This document shows positions 25,094 through 38,025 of a stretch of 64,000 nucleotides of DNA, in pieces. The notes beneath the pieces are model-generated. The model saw only the letters and a list, made by a program, of their open reading frames with translations, was not told where the DNA came from and searched no databases. The first letter of the stretch is position 1. Each line of letters starts with the position of its first letter. The position numbers and the translations under genes are program-made. The DNA is from Limanda limanda (lineage: Eukaryota; Chordata; Actinopteri; Pleuronectiformes; Pleuronectidae): contig NC_083636.1 of assembly GCF_963576545.1 (NCBI RefSeq), positions 4,929,356 to 4,993,355 of the forward strand. Direction: 5' to 3'.

Positions 25094-25101
25094 GGAGCCA
25101 T

Positions 25102-28100
25102 CTTCTGTTGCAGGAGAGTGATGAGGCAGGAACCGTGCAGAACGTCCACCTGGTGCTGCCAACGCCAAGCGCCATGAGAGTGGGGGGTGAAAGACCCTCG
25201 TCCTCTCAGACCGGCTTCAACCCCTTGTAGACAGATGTCACGAATTTGCCTCAAACCCCATCCCGGTCTTTTTATCCCACTAATGCCTGATGGTGCAAAT
25301 TCTACACATACCATGAAGGTATTGGAAGTACTCTGCCGCCACATAGTGGTCGGAGTGGAAAATACACACTAGCCCCTTGGTACTGTGCAGCAAAGTTATT
25401 TTGAGGTATTAAGCTGTATTTGAAATACTGTGATGAGGGAACAGCAATGATTGAACAGAAACATATTGTAACGGACTGGGGTTTATGGTTATGTGTGATG
25501 TGTTGGCGTTGTCAGTAAGACATTGTGTTTAAGGAATGTTCTGATGTCCTGAGCGGCAGTGAAGGGGTCGGGGGCGGGACATGTGATTGTTTAGACAAAT
25601 AGGATGGGTTCTTTGGTGAAGAGGGTCTCTCATTGGCTGGTTTTGCGGGGGATGGGGGTGGCAATGAGGAAGTTGGTTTTGTTGTTGATGTGCGCGAGTG
25701 AAGGAAAAAGGCACATGTTCATGTAAAAGTTGATAAAGTTGATAAACGGCAAAGAAGCTTCCTGTCCTCTGCTAAGTGAGGACGTTACAATATGTTGTTA
25801 TTCAATTTCAAGCAAAAGCAGCATCAATATAATAATCTACATACCAGAGACTGGAAAATTTGTTAAATTACGGTTATACCCGGTTATTATGCCTAATGTC
25901 GCTAATTTGCCTCATGCCTTAATTTTATATCTATTGTTTATGCTATATTGAAATTAACAATCTCCACTTAATTTAGCATCTGTATGACAGCCAAAAACAC
26001 AAATAATATTTTTTTTATATAATTGGAAATTAATTCAGGCAATAAGGGGAAAATCTGGACCACATTTCCTCAAGTTGGGGTCAGAGCAGTGATATCTCGA
26101 CCCTGAGGGGGAGGAGAGAAAGAAGCTGAGCAGATACAAACCCGGAGAAATGAGAAATCTGCATCCCTCCTTGGTGTTTGGAGAAATGCATATTTATTTT
26201 CCCCATTGATAAATGGCTGCAGAGCGAGTGAGTGGGCATTGTGCCTCACTCTATCATCCAAACAACAGTATCTCTCTCTGGGAGTCCTTCCGCTTCCAAC
26301 CCCCCCCCCCCCGACTGGCTTTGGCTCTGGACAGATCTGCCAAGCCTTCTTACCCGATACGCGGCCAAACACAGAATTATCCATCGCTCGCTTGTTCTCT
26401 CCCTCGTTTCCTTCCCTTCCTTCCTCATCCCTACCTCCCTCCTTCAGTGGAATGGAGCCACTGACAGGCAGATGGGCAGATGGGGATGGACAGTGTTCCC
26501 CCCCCCCGGGCCAAAGCTAATTGGGAGAGACTGGGAAAGGATTTTGCCGCTGTTGAATGGTCCTGACATGATGGGAAAATCAATGCACACTCCCAGTGTA
26601 TTTGCATCATGGGGAACTGAGAGACCACAGCCGAATGTTGTGTCTGCTGGGAGTCATTAAGAGTTTCGTTTCAACTCTGACCCCCCCCCCCCCGATCTGA
26701 CAACTGGAGTCTGATTGAGCCGAGCGCGGCTGCCAGTGTCGGGATCGGGGGGGGGCGGGTGAGTTTGTGCATTCCTCATGACAGCGAAGGGCCTGAACTT
26801 ACTACACCCACTGTCAATTGAACTCTTGTACATCTCCATACCAGCCATCACAAACAGAACGTGAGCAGAACTGCAATTCCTCATTTTGACCACATGCACA
26901 TATTGCACTTGACATGAGGAACTTGGCTGGGAACCTTCTGGGAACCTTTTGGGAACCTGGGAACCGCACGGAAAAACTGGTTGCGTAGCTCTGGCTTCAA
27001 ATCGATTAAATCATTTGAGAAGTGAGACAGGTATTAACCTTGTTGAGTATCCAAGGTGAAGGAAACAGTAAAAACTCAAGTTTAGACCAAACATTGTTCA
27101 GACCTGCAATTGTGAGAATAAGCTCTCACTCTCATGCCTTCAATTTTCATCGCAGACATTAGCAGATGTGGGGAATATTCATGAATTATTAATAAATATA
27201 TGTAATTATGGTATTTTTGACGTTTTTTAGGCTTATTTATGATGTTTCTTTTTATTTTATCGACCTATAACCCCATTATATAACATTATTTTAAGGCCAC
27301 CATATAGCTGTCATAAAGAGTTAACGGTCCAGAGCCCTTTACTGGCATTAGGCTCCTATGTACTCAATAACTTTTACTTTTATAATTGAATATGATAATG
27401 ACATCAATGTAAAACAACACAACATTGACACCTAATCAAACAATATGATTAATAACGTGACGTTTCATTGATTGTGAACGTGGCAACAGAAGAAAAGAAT
27501 GATACCTGATTGATTATGGGAATGACTAAAAAACTAAGATCTGAAGGTTCTTGGTAGAAATCAAAAGATAATTCTGTCTTTATTTGAAAAAGGTTTTTAC
27601 CAGTACAAGTTCTGCAATGTCTGACAAACAGCCTCCTTCGCTTTGTCAGTTTTTTCACAGACGAGCATGTTGATGAAATGAATAAATTAGATTTGTGGGA
27701 AAACTCTGGGTTTGGAGAAAGTTAAAAGAAGCCTGAGCTTTGCATAATTATAGAATCACACTTTGTCATAGTGTTGTGCCATAGTGGTAGAAGTTGAATC
27801 ACTATGTCGCATACGAATGCTTATCCTCTCCTCACTCCACAATTTCTTCCAAAAGTTATTTTTATTTTCTGTAACGACTCTGAGGAAGCAGAACTACGAG
27901 ATGTTATTCATCACCGGATTCATACCATTAAATTCACAACCATTTGATTGCCTCACTGACATTTAGGAATGTGATATACTCTGGAAAATAAATACATGTG
28001 ATGGCCGGGGAAACAATTGTGAAACCAAAATACAATATACTGTTATATACGGTGTAATAATCTGCTTCAGTGAGGGTGAAATGGACCTTGATTATCACCG

Positions 28101-29065
28101 TTTGACCAAAGTAAATACATTTTGAAAACCATGCGTGCTGCCGCAGGTCTGTCACTGTACCTGGGGAAGTGACTCGATGTCAGGCGGGGGGGTAGGAGGT
28201 ACAATCTGTGCTCCAGATAAAGAAAAAGAGAGCCCACCCACAGCTCCCCAAATGAGCGATGGTGCAGCATGATGCAAACGTACCGCCTTAAAATCAAGAA
28301 GCCGACAGGGGACTGTCTCTCGCCGCGTGGGACAGATTGGCCTCATCATTTTCCAACAGGGTGACGATGGGAAAGTGGCCTCTGATTCTGCTGGAACGCG
28401 TCTCTCCTGTCGGCGTCGGGTTTGATTGTGCACGGAGCCGACGGTGCCTCGGCAATACCAATTCGATTAAGGGCAGAGAACCTCAGACCTCCGGGCTTTA
28501 GAGACAATTCGACCTGCGAGGCTATTCATACGTGCAAAGAAAAGGGCGACTATATATATGTATATGAGTAAACGGTCTTGGAGTCGGGCTGTCCAACATG
28601 CAGCTCTCACAGGACTGCACTCTGACAGAGACTAATAGCTCAGAGGCTGAATTCCAACAGGATCATTTTTAGTGCTCGGTCGCCACTGTGGACCTGCTGG
28701 AAACCAGACAAAGCAAAAGACTTCTTCGGTGTCAGTTCCTCTCGAAGCACCGAACGCCTGACGGACGCCTCAAGTAATTTTCAGACATAACAAATACAAC
28801 CAAACGGGCCATTTGTGCTCGTGGGATCACTGCAGAGGAATCGCTGTCTCTGCAAGGCCCGGCCGAAGGTGAGGAGACGTTTGAAGAAGGTATTTGAGCT
28901 AAAACCCCGACATCTGAAGTCCGATGCCTTGCAAAGAGAAGCAGGAAGAGAGGTCGGTGTGATGCGTGTTCGATAATTCAGTCTGACCCTGTGAAGGATG
29001 TTGTAGAAACTGAAATGGCCCTGGATAGATCTTATCTGAATCAGTGCCGTTACTTACAGCTTCCT
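25102..29065. other. Non-coding sequence, no gene recognised
   Basis: A CTCF-like core on the minus strand (25336-25349), poly-C runs near 26.3-26.7 kb, a short GGGAACCTT tandem at 26932-26963, and very AT-rich DNA at 27170-27450. Confidence 0.6.
26677..26693. repeat. Poly-C homopolymer
   Basis: Run of about 14 C. Similar runs are at ~26300-26312 and ~26500-26508. Confidence 0.9.
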
Positions 29066-30578
29066 TCTAATGGAAAAATCCTCCTCACACAAACGCTGAC
29101 TTCACTTTTAGTGGTGATTCACCCGAATAACAAACGGACACATATTTTCTCTGAGTGGCCGGGAGACAGTTTGTTTTGGATTACCTCCTGAGGATTTGAG
29201 ACATCTGTATCTTAGAATTCTTCCAAAATCTACTGATGTCAAAAGATTTGTTTTTTTTTTTAAATGTAAAATGCAAAAGTTACACATCTATGTGTCCAGG
29301 TTGCAGAGGAGGATCTACAGATGTCGATGTGACCAGGACAAATATCTGAGTCAACATCATTGAAATATCAATATGAATACTTTGGGTGAATGCTAATGGG
29401 AAAAGCCTCCTCACACAAACGCTGACTTGTTTTTTTATTACCTCCTGAGGATTTGAGACATCTATATCTATATCTTAGAATGCTTCCAGATTCAATAGAT
29501 TTCAAAAGATTTGATGTCTCTTTTAAATCTAAAATGCAAAGGTTACACATTAATGAGTCCAGGTTGCAGAAAACGATGTACAGATCTCGATGTGAACAGA
29601 CGAGGACAAATATCTGAGTCAACATCATTGAAATATCAATATGAATACTTTGGGTGAATGCTAATGGGAAGAGCCTCCTCACACAAACGCTGACTTCACT
29701 TTTAGTGGTGATTCACCCAAATAACAAACGGACACATATTTTCTCTGAGTGGCCTGGAGATAGTTTATTTTTTATTACCTCCTGAGGATTTGAGACATCT
29801 GTATCTTAGAATTCTTCCAAAATCTACGGATGTCAAAAGATTTGTTTGTTTTTTTTAAATGCAAAATGCAAAAGTTACACATCTATGTGTCCAGGTTGCA
29901 GAGGAGGATCTACAGATGTGGATGTCGACAGACGAGGACAAATATCTGAGTCAACATCATTGAAATATCAGATGAATACTTTGGGTGAATGCTAATGGAA
30001 AAGCCTCCTCACACAAACGCTGACTTGTTTTTTTATTACCTCCTGAGGATTTGAGACATCTATATCTATATCTTAGAATGCTTCCAGATTCAATGGATTT
30101 CAAAAGATTTGATGTCTCTTTTAAATCTAAAATGCAAAAGTTACACATTAATGACTCCATGATGCAGAAAACGATGTACAAATGTCGATGTGAACAGACG
30201 AGGACAAATATCTGACTCAACATAATTGAAATATCAATATGAATACTTTGGGTGAATGCTAATGGGAAGAGCCTCCTCACACAAACGCTGACTTCACTTT
30301 TAGTGGTGATTCACCCAAATAACAAACGGACACATATTTTCTCTGAGTGGCCTGGAGATAGTAAATTTTTGTAATTGACCTCCTGAGGATTTGAGACATC
30401 TATATCTTAGAATTCTTCCAAAATCTACAGATGTCAAAAGATTTGATGTATCTATTAAATGTAAAATGCAAAAGTTACACATTAATGAGTCCAGGTTGCC
30501 AAGGACGATCTGCAGATCTCGCTGTGAGCAGACAAGGACAAATATCAGATGACTATCTCAAATCTTGGGTGAATGCAG
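29066..30578. repeat. Higher-order tandem array, alternating A (~328 bp) and B (268 bp) units
   Basis: The landmark CTCCTCACACAAACGCTGAC occurs at 29081, 29407, 29675, 30005 and 30273, giving spacings 326, 268, 330, 268. A units continue TTCACTTTTAGTGGTGATTC (with AACAAACGGACACATATTTT and TCTGAGTGGCC); B units lack that ~65-bp block and go to TTGTTTTTTTATTACCTCC. The shared remainder includes GAGGATTTGAGACATCT, TGCAAAAGTTACACAT, GAGGACAAATATCTGA and ACTTTGGGTGAATGC. Three A and two B copies form a ~596-bp dimer period. Minus-strand frames through it (e.g. 29368-29682, 29957-30280) are by-products. Confidence 0.92.
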
Positions 30579-33433
30579 GTCTCCCTACAGCTGTATCCCT
30601 GCTCTGCACCCCCACACAATCACCAGAGGTTTTGGGACGTTCCCTTATTAAACCACTGGGATGACCTGACTCGCTGCTGTGTGTCAGAATGCCGCGGCGC
30701 CTTATCCTGGATCACAGCACTGATACATTTCATCCCGGGGATTTCATGGATAGAGCAGGAAGCATCCTAAACCCAGTGGGTTGCTGTTATCTTTACAGAT
30801 TGCCTTGGGATTGCAACCTGTGCCCTTCTTTGTTCCCGTCCCGACAAAGTGAAATCTCCAGCGCCTCTTCTCCCCGGCTCTTATCAGAACTCGCGGCGTC
30901 TGATAGTGCGAGAGGGTGACAACTTGATTGTTTTTGTCTTTAGATGTTAAACACAGATGTGAGACATTAGTGGAACCGTGACACAACAGACTATAAATTG
31001 ACTCTCCCACTGCCGGCGTTTGATGTAGAACAAGCGGAGCGACGATCAAACGGCGCCGCTTGATTTGAGCAGAATTAAACAGCAGCGTGGAGGAGGCGGA
31101 TCTTAAGAGCGAAGGGACGACGACAACAGAGAAAGACGCAAGATTGATCTCGCAGCGTGGAGGGCGGGAAAAAAAACCAGAAATGTTCCTCTCGTTTATG
31201 TTCGGTGGTGAAGCGGCACGTCCCTGCTTAAAGACCTCATCCCACCGGCGCCACACAAATCAAAAAGACGGGGACGAATTCCCAGTTGTCATGGAAACAT
31301 GGTCCGTCCCGCTGACATGGTCCGCTGTTGTGACAGGTGCTTGTGTTACGACGACAGGTGAAATGAAAAACAGCCGATTCTCATTCTCCACCGCTCCGAT
31401 GGTAATATATGAACCGTGGCCTCCGCCATCTCCGCCGTCTCTAAGCAGTTTCCTGTTCCCCATCTTGGGAAGACAAACCTCAGCTCAAAGGAAACCACCA
31501 ACACAAACTCCCGATAAGTTGTTTTATGGTGCAGCCACGACGCCGCATCCTCCTCCTCGGGGGGGGGTCCTGATGTCCCAGAAAGCCTTGCAAATGCAGC
31601 GGGAGATTAGCTTTCCCGGAGATCTGGCTTCCGTCGCCTTTTTTCCCCATCGCACATACGGAAGAAATCAATGCAAATGTGCGAAGGCAGCCGAACATTT
31701 GCTGTGAACTTATGCATTCGGCACTTCAATGTGAGTCTAGTTTCTTCTTCCGTCTCTCTGTAGGGAACTGTGAAAGGGGGGGGGGGGGGAATAGTTGAAT
31801 GCCCCGGGGGTGTATGGAGAATAACACTCAGGTTGACAGGTGAAGACTTTAAAGTGAAGATATGTGGGGTGTTTGCATATAGTCTACTGATGTGTTTATA
31901 CTTTACTTTTAAGTTATCTGTATATTTTGATTTAATATATGTGCATACGGTGCCTTTGCATGCGTGTGTGTGTGTGACTGCAAGATATTATGAAAAGGAG
32001 AAAGCACAGAAAAACTAATAGTCTAGTCTCGAAGGTAATGGGGCTCAATCCCAAATCATCTCACCCCCTAATATTTTGAATATGTTTCAAATTTGAACCC
32101 CATAATAAGCACGGAGGAAATCAGATCACGGATTTGCAAGCGTTGACACACACTTCTCTCGAGTGGAAGAGGCACAGCTGCCACACATCGGAAACTCACA
32201 TTTGCAGAAGGGACTGAGACAGGTGGAAAACAGTGAAGAGACCCGCTGCGAGACGTTCAGGAACACGGACAAACTCGGGAGTAATGTGCGCTCTCTGCCG
32301 ACGGATCAATAACTTTAATTAGCAGCCGATGCCTTCGAGGGGTTTTCTTTCCTTTTCTCATGAATCTCCGCACTCGTACGTAAGAGTGTAATTCCCTCCG
32401 TCTCTGAAGCAACTCCTCCCGCAACAAGGCAGGTGTTCATCATTCTCTGATAGGGTAACTCAGATTTCACACAGGACTCGGAGTGGGAATTACCGATTAC
32501 GTGCTAGTGCTGCGGATAACTGAGTTAATACGATTATCGTATTAGGTGTCACTCATGGAAGGAAGGGAGTTCTCTTAACCCTGCAGATTTGTTTGGTCAG
32601 TTCCTGGAGAGAAGTGTGGTGCAGAATGGTATCACAGGCATTAAAGAGATCAAGTCTTAAGTGGATCAGTTCATTCAGGAAAGCCCAGTGGTAGTCACGG
32701 CAAGGGAAGTGTTTACTGCTCAAGTGTCTGCTCCTGGGTATTAACCAAACCCCGTACAGAAAGTAGGCCATGCAAATGCTGCCGACGAGGCCCTGGGAAA
32801 GAGAGCGCTATAGAAATAAAGACGCACGCAGGACCGGAAAAAACCCACACGGAAGAATTGGGCCACACTGAACACACCAAAAACTGTTTTTCTTTCCCCA
32901 ACCAACCAAAGAGATGTTCTCAAAGAGGCGATTCAAAGCCGGTGAATCACGACGCCAAACACAAGAAATGTGGGAGAAACGAAACTGGAGCAGACTAAAC
33001 AGATTTGTGCTGGGTACTCAGGGACTGGGATGGCAAAGTCTTCAGACCGCAGCGTATAGTGGTGAGTCACCAGTATGAGATCTCAGGCCCACACAGCGCT
33101 GAGGCGACCTGGGATCACACCGGCCAGGACGGAGGAGTTCCAGACAAACTCGCCGAGCTGTTACGGAGAAAGTTAACACCTCCTGCTTGTGTTTTGGCCG
33201 CACACTCTTTTCCGGAGGAGGCTCTCTATCCTGCGGCTGAGCTGGATGATACGCTCCAGCTTACATAAAGTACACAATGTTCACAACTCAATCATAAACT
33301 GCTTTAGTTTTCACTTTGAAACACAACCCTGAAAAAAACCTGGGAGACTTTTCCACTGCAGCCACCAAAGCCTGGAGAAAAGGGGATTTTTTTTTTGTGT
33401 CTCGACCCTCATCTGGTCTCGTCCCCCATGGAA

Positions 33434-33487
33434 ATATATATATATAAATATATATATTTATATATATATATATGAGAGAGAGAGAAG
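33434..33487. repeat. (AT)n-(GA)n compound microsatellite
   Basis: ATATAT blocks, some self-complementary, are followed by GAGAGAGAGA. Confidence 0.94.
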
Positions 33488-36080
33488 GTGATGATGAAAG
33501 AGAGCGTGAGAGAAAGAGAAAGTGTTCTGGGGAAATGCAGCAAGGATAGAAGATGACCTTGTTACACAAATAGCTCGTCTTTACAAAAAAGAAAAGTTTA
33601 AAAATCATCCCTCAAGACATTTATCACATTATGGTCCATCTGCAACTTTTTCATGACCCTGAACCTGAGGGGACGCCGCTGGTTTAAGACCTGTCTCCTT
33701 CAGATATATTATTAAAACCCATCAAAGTCCTTATTTCTTTACAAAATCTCCCTCTGCTGCATTTTAGGATTTCATTATGTGGTAACTCACCTTTCTTTCC
33801 AGTAATGTTTTTAATGAAAGAAAATGCATAAAAAAAGAAAACCTGTAAAGCTGTTTGCAGGATGAGCATTTATCCGGTGGTAGTTTAACAATCTGAATTG
33901 CTTGAGGGAATAGTTTGACATTTTGGGAAATAAGGCCGTTTACTTTCTCGCCGAGAATTAGATAAGAAGACGGATCCCACTCCCACGGCCGAAGCTACAG
34001 CAAATAGCAGTTACACTATATACACTGGCAACATCTTCTTCAGCGGCTTGTTAATAACTTTTTCCTGTCAGGAAGCTTATGTTATATTTATCTGGGCTCA
34101 ACACACACACAGACACGCACACACATATATATATATCTTTATATGATTGAGTAATAATTGGGTACATTTTAAAACGGGTATATATACATCTTGCGAGAAA
34201 GACAAGCAAACCCTGATGAATTAATCATGCAGCTCATTATAAGACCAGCATGGCGCGTGTAGGAATGTCAACAGTTAGTCTTGATCAGGATCCACAGTGC
34301 AGTCGTTTTGAATGGCCGTGGCCACTGGTGGAATAACTGCCTCATTATCCCGAGCGCAGAGCGTGTGGGTGGGGCCTCTGCGTCGCACAGCGTCATTAAA
34401 GTCAGCGAGTTTGAGCAGAACAGACTCGGCCACGGTTACAGCTGCTGCCTGCCGTGGCCTGTTTGCAAGATGACTGCCATGATCTGCAGGAGGAAGGTGC
34501 TCAGTGACCACCTGCATTGTGAGACACGCCGTATATCTGCAGAGGTGATGTGGTGCAGGAGATCTCTGGGCCTTTTGTCTGGTCCTCTAGTGGCAACGCA
34601 GGCAACGGCACAAACAACGTTTCCTAAGCAGCCCTCAGTAGCAGCGTGTGCTCGTTTATCACCTCGGAACATATTGTCACCGTTCGGTCAGAAGCCCGGA
34701 AAGATGGACGAACCAGACAGAGCAGAGGAGGAAGGGAGGAAGAGGAATGTAGAGGGAGCTTCGTGCATGAAACGGCGAGAGCAGAGGAGGAGAAGGGAGC
34801 ATCAGAAGATCGTCGAGTGCGTGAGGAGCGGAGGAGAGACTAATTAAGGAAGGCTGGATTAATTAGGCTTCCAGTCCGCCTGCCTCTCTCATACTCCCTC
34901 AGAGCTCCGTGCCAGCACAGGCCCCAGACCGGCTCAGGAAAAGCCGGGTCCATCCATTGTTCCACGGATTTCCCATTCATCCGTCGGAATGTGGGTTATT
35001 TCCTGCTATCAGCTCGGGCCACCGTGGAGTTTAAAGCCACGCTGTAAATCCACTAAATTACAGGAAAACAACCTAGAAAGGACAAACACAACATAGCACG
35101 GACAGATTGTGGCAGCATGTGTGCAGGAGATTCACAACAAGTCATAATTTGTTAAAGATGCTTTCATTTGGTAAGAGTTGAAATATTCTCTGTTTGAGGG
35201 TTTCGGGCTCTTTACCCCCAGTTGGGTTGTATTGATATACTTGAGAGAACAAATTCGCTTTTAATTCACATGTTGACACACTGCTATTCCTCCTCGCAGC
35301 CTTCTCAAACCAAACTAAAACCATTTGTATCTGCGACCCACTCGACCGTTTGACTCCCGGAGTAAATGAATGCAGCATCAGTCCATCCAGAGGCAGAGGA
35401 AGGTAAAGTGGGGGTTCTTCATCTTGAGCAGATGCAACGAGACATCCCACTCCACTTCTCTTTCCCCGTCTTCTGATGAAAAACAAATGGAGTCGAAGGG
35501 CTTATAGCGGATGATGAGAGATCAGTGTCTCCGTTTCAGTCGCTACAGAAAGAGCCGGAGACAAGTGGCCCCCTTTTACCGAGTGTTTAAATTTAGCAGC
35601 GAGCACAGAAGCCACGAACCGGAGACACCAGGAAATCAACATGAGAATTATACATCTGCCACGGAGGAGAAGGGTGAAGCTGGGAAAAGTGATGATTCAT
35701 TAACTAATGGCAATAAATACTGGTGTAATGGTGGATATTAAGAGATGCTAAATAACTTAAGCTCCAGTAATTGTCGTTGTTATATATATATATTTTGCAT
35801 GGTTTGGATGGAGGCGGAACAATAACTGCCTCTGTGGTTGTTGGTTTTACTAATGAGACCAGAGGAAATCAGCCCTTTAATAAGTTCCAACCCCCCCGCT
35901 GTTCGTGACACACACGCCCCCCCCCCCACCTCCCTCCCAGCCGGAAAGTAATTCAAACCTGCCTTCAGCTCTTCTGCATCTAATATTCTTGGCCCTGTCT
36001 GGGTCGGGGATATGATGGGATGAATATTTATTGCGGGTCCGGGGCTTTGATGGGCCGCAATGAGACTGGAGCAAAAACAA

Positions 36081-36119
36081 AGTGTGTGTGTGTGTGTGTG
36101 TGTCTGTGTGGGGGGGGGG
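36081..36119. repeat. (GT)n followed by poly-G
   Basis: About ten GT units, TCTGTGT, then ten G. Confidence 0.93.
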
Positions 36120-37590
36120 AGCTGCTATCACCGTTTCTGGCCCTGACTGACGCTCCAGCTTGCAGCGAGTAATTCATTCTGAGAGGAGGCACAAGTGCCC
36201 CTGCTCCTTCTCCCAGCTCAAGTTTATGATAATCCTAATAAATTATGATGCGCCGCACAGACATTAAAATCTCTGATTGGCACTAAATCAAACAGGCTGT
36301 GCCTCTCGGGTCAGAGCGAGCTGGAGGAGTGACTCTCTCCTTTCCTTACTCCTCATCTTCTCCCTGTCCTCAAACCCTGCAGGTCCACCTCCTCACTTCT
36401 GTCTCTCCTCTCTCTCTGCTTTTGTCTTCCTATATCTTTTGGCTCAGCTTGTAATTTTCCATTTCTTTCTCTGTGTCCTTTTCTCCACCGAACCTTCCTC
36501 TGCTGCTGGCTTGATAAATTTAGGTGACAAGGATGTTTCCCTGCAAAGAAATAAATAAATAAAAAAACACAGTGTGAGCTATGGAGCCGGGTCCTGGGTG
36601 CCCTGGGAGAAGGTGTCATTGCAACTCTCCTGTATTTGTCATGATTTGTCTGCATGGCTCTGTAAATACCTGTGTCCCATTTGCAGGTGATTCCGTTCAC
36701 GGATGAATGGATAAGCAGATTTACACCCCCCACTTTCATTTTACCTGAGCACTCGTGCACTGTGTGGATTATTCTACCTCCATTAACTCCAGCGGTCATA
36801 GGTCCAAAACATCAATTTGTTAAACCCAAATCTGAATAGCCTGATGTTGATTGCTGCCCGGCATGGCCCCCTTATTATGAGGAAATCGAAATAACTCCAT
36901 CTGCCTTGATTAAAAGGAGTAGAGGACAAAAAAAATCTGCTTCACTATTTGAATTGTGAGCAGTTGATCTCTTTAGAAAAAACACGCAGAATGTAATTAT
37001 CGTGGGTCAAACTCACGTCTACTTTGTTGATGGTTCTCTGTGAAAAGGTTTGGGGGTCTTCTCTTTAGAGCTTCGGTTATGTCACAGGAGAGAAGCCGCC
37101 TCGTCAAATCAGAAGCAAAGTGTTTAATCGATCAGAATAGAGGTGAAGGAGAATAGCTGGAGATGATTAAAATGTTCTATTTGCATTGATTGCGATTGCA
37201 CTTTGGAATACATCCCATTTGTAAATCTCCCGGCGTTACAAAGAGCACATCCTCCCACTTTGTGAGAGCAGCCGCTAAATCATATTCGCTGATGAATGTT
37301 TTACTGTTGAGGGTAGTGACCCCATCCATTCACAGACAGACTGCTGCTTAATGGTTATAATCAGTGGCAAAAACAGCACCGGGGATCGTAGCTCACAGGC
37401 GGCACATCAGGTAGGATGAGTGATTGACGTGTCGGACGCACAAAACCGACTGTCGATACTTTTACTAAATGCTCAGTTGTGAAAAAAGTGTTTCAAATTA
37501 CGCAATCATTGCTGCACCCGTACTTCCATGTGACCTGTGCGTTGGCGTGGTCGACAAATTCATCCAACAGAGGGCAGCACAGAGTCTAGA

Positions 37591-38025
37591 CAGGGTTCAC
37601 ACACATTTTGACCAATGGATTCCCATGACTTTTCCATGACTTTTCAACAACTTTAAACCAAATTTCCATGTCGAAACATTTTGTGAAATCTCGGTGTATA
37701 CATGAGAACGTGACAAAATGTAGTATTTAAACTAGCAATGAGAATTCTAAGGCAAACAGTATACCTCACGCATACGCTCTCACACTAACTCAGTTAGTTT
37801 GAGAGCGTATGCCTGCTTATATTTTGAGCGTATTTCTTTAAAAGCATATGTATTATTTAAAACTCAGCGTAAATGAACGACATGAAAATATGAATATAAC
37901 AAATTTCCATGACTTTTCCAAAACTTTTGGGATTTTATTTTGTTTCCAGGACTTTTCCAGGCCTGGAAATACACATTTTACAATTCCAAGACTATTCCAG
38001 GTTTTTCATGACCGTAGGAACCCTG
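37591..38025. mobile_element. Non-autonomous hAT-like element ('CATGACTTTTCCA' family)
   Basis: The left end CAGGGTTC and right end GAACCCTG are inverted. The interior has repeated CCATGACTTTTCCA and CCAGGCCTGGAAAT, phrases frequent in a teleost repeat. The left flank GTCTAGAC (overlapping the first C) is the hAT target consensus; the right flank is GTCGAGAG, 6 of 8 identical. No transposase frame. The internal hairpin is listed separately. Confidence 0.7.
37770..37812. repeat. Perfect hairpin inside the 37.6-kb element
   Basis: GCATACGCTCTCA (37770-37782) pairs exactly with TGAGAGCGTATGC (37800-37812). The 17-nt loop itself contains the palindrome ACTAACTCAGTTAGT, so almost all 43 bases can pair. 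It may be a structural core or the internal ends of a nested insertion. Confidence 0.85.

Larger units (their letters stand above)
30579..37590. other. Non-coding sequence, no gene recognised
   Basis: The two longest frames outside lrrtm4 lie here (31087-31707, 206 codons; 34281-34847, 188 codons, both plus). Their translations are unlike any family I know, and no flanking splice logic was found. A teleost repeat scrap (GAGCGCTATAGAAATAAAG) lies near 32804-32822. An AT-rich homeodomain-like patch at 36170-36300 could be a conserved non-coding element. Confidence 0.6.

Noticed and set aside
29368..30482. Repeated minus-strand frames with near-identical translations
   Set aside because: They follow directly from the A/B tandem array and have no domain signature.
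31087..31707. 206-codon plus-strand open frame
   Set aside because: No recognisable domain, compositionally odd, and overlapped by frames on the other strand; likely chance.
34281..34847. 188-codon plus-strand frame with overlapping minus-strand frames (34275-34672)
   Set aside because: GC-rich patch where several frames stay open at once; no family resemblance or splice context found. A decayed retrogene cannot be fully excluded.
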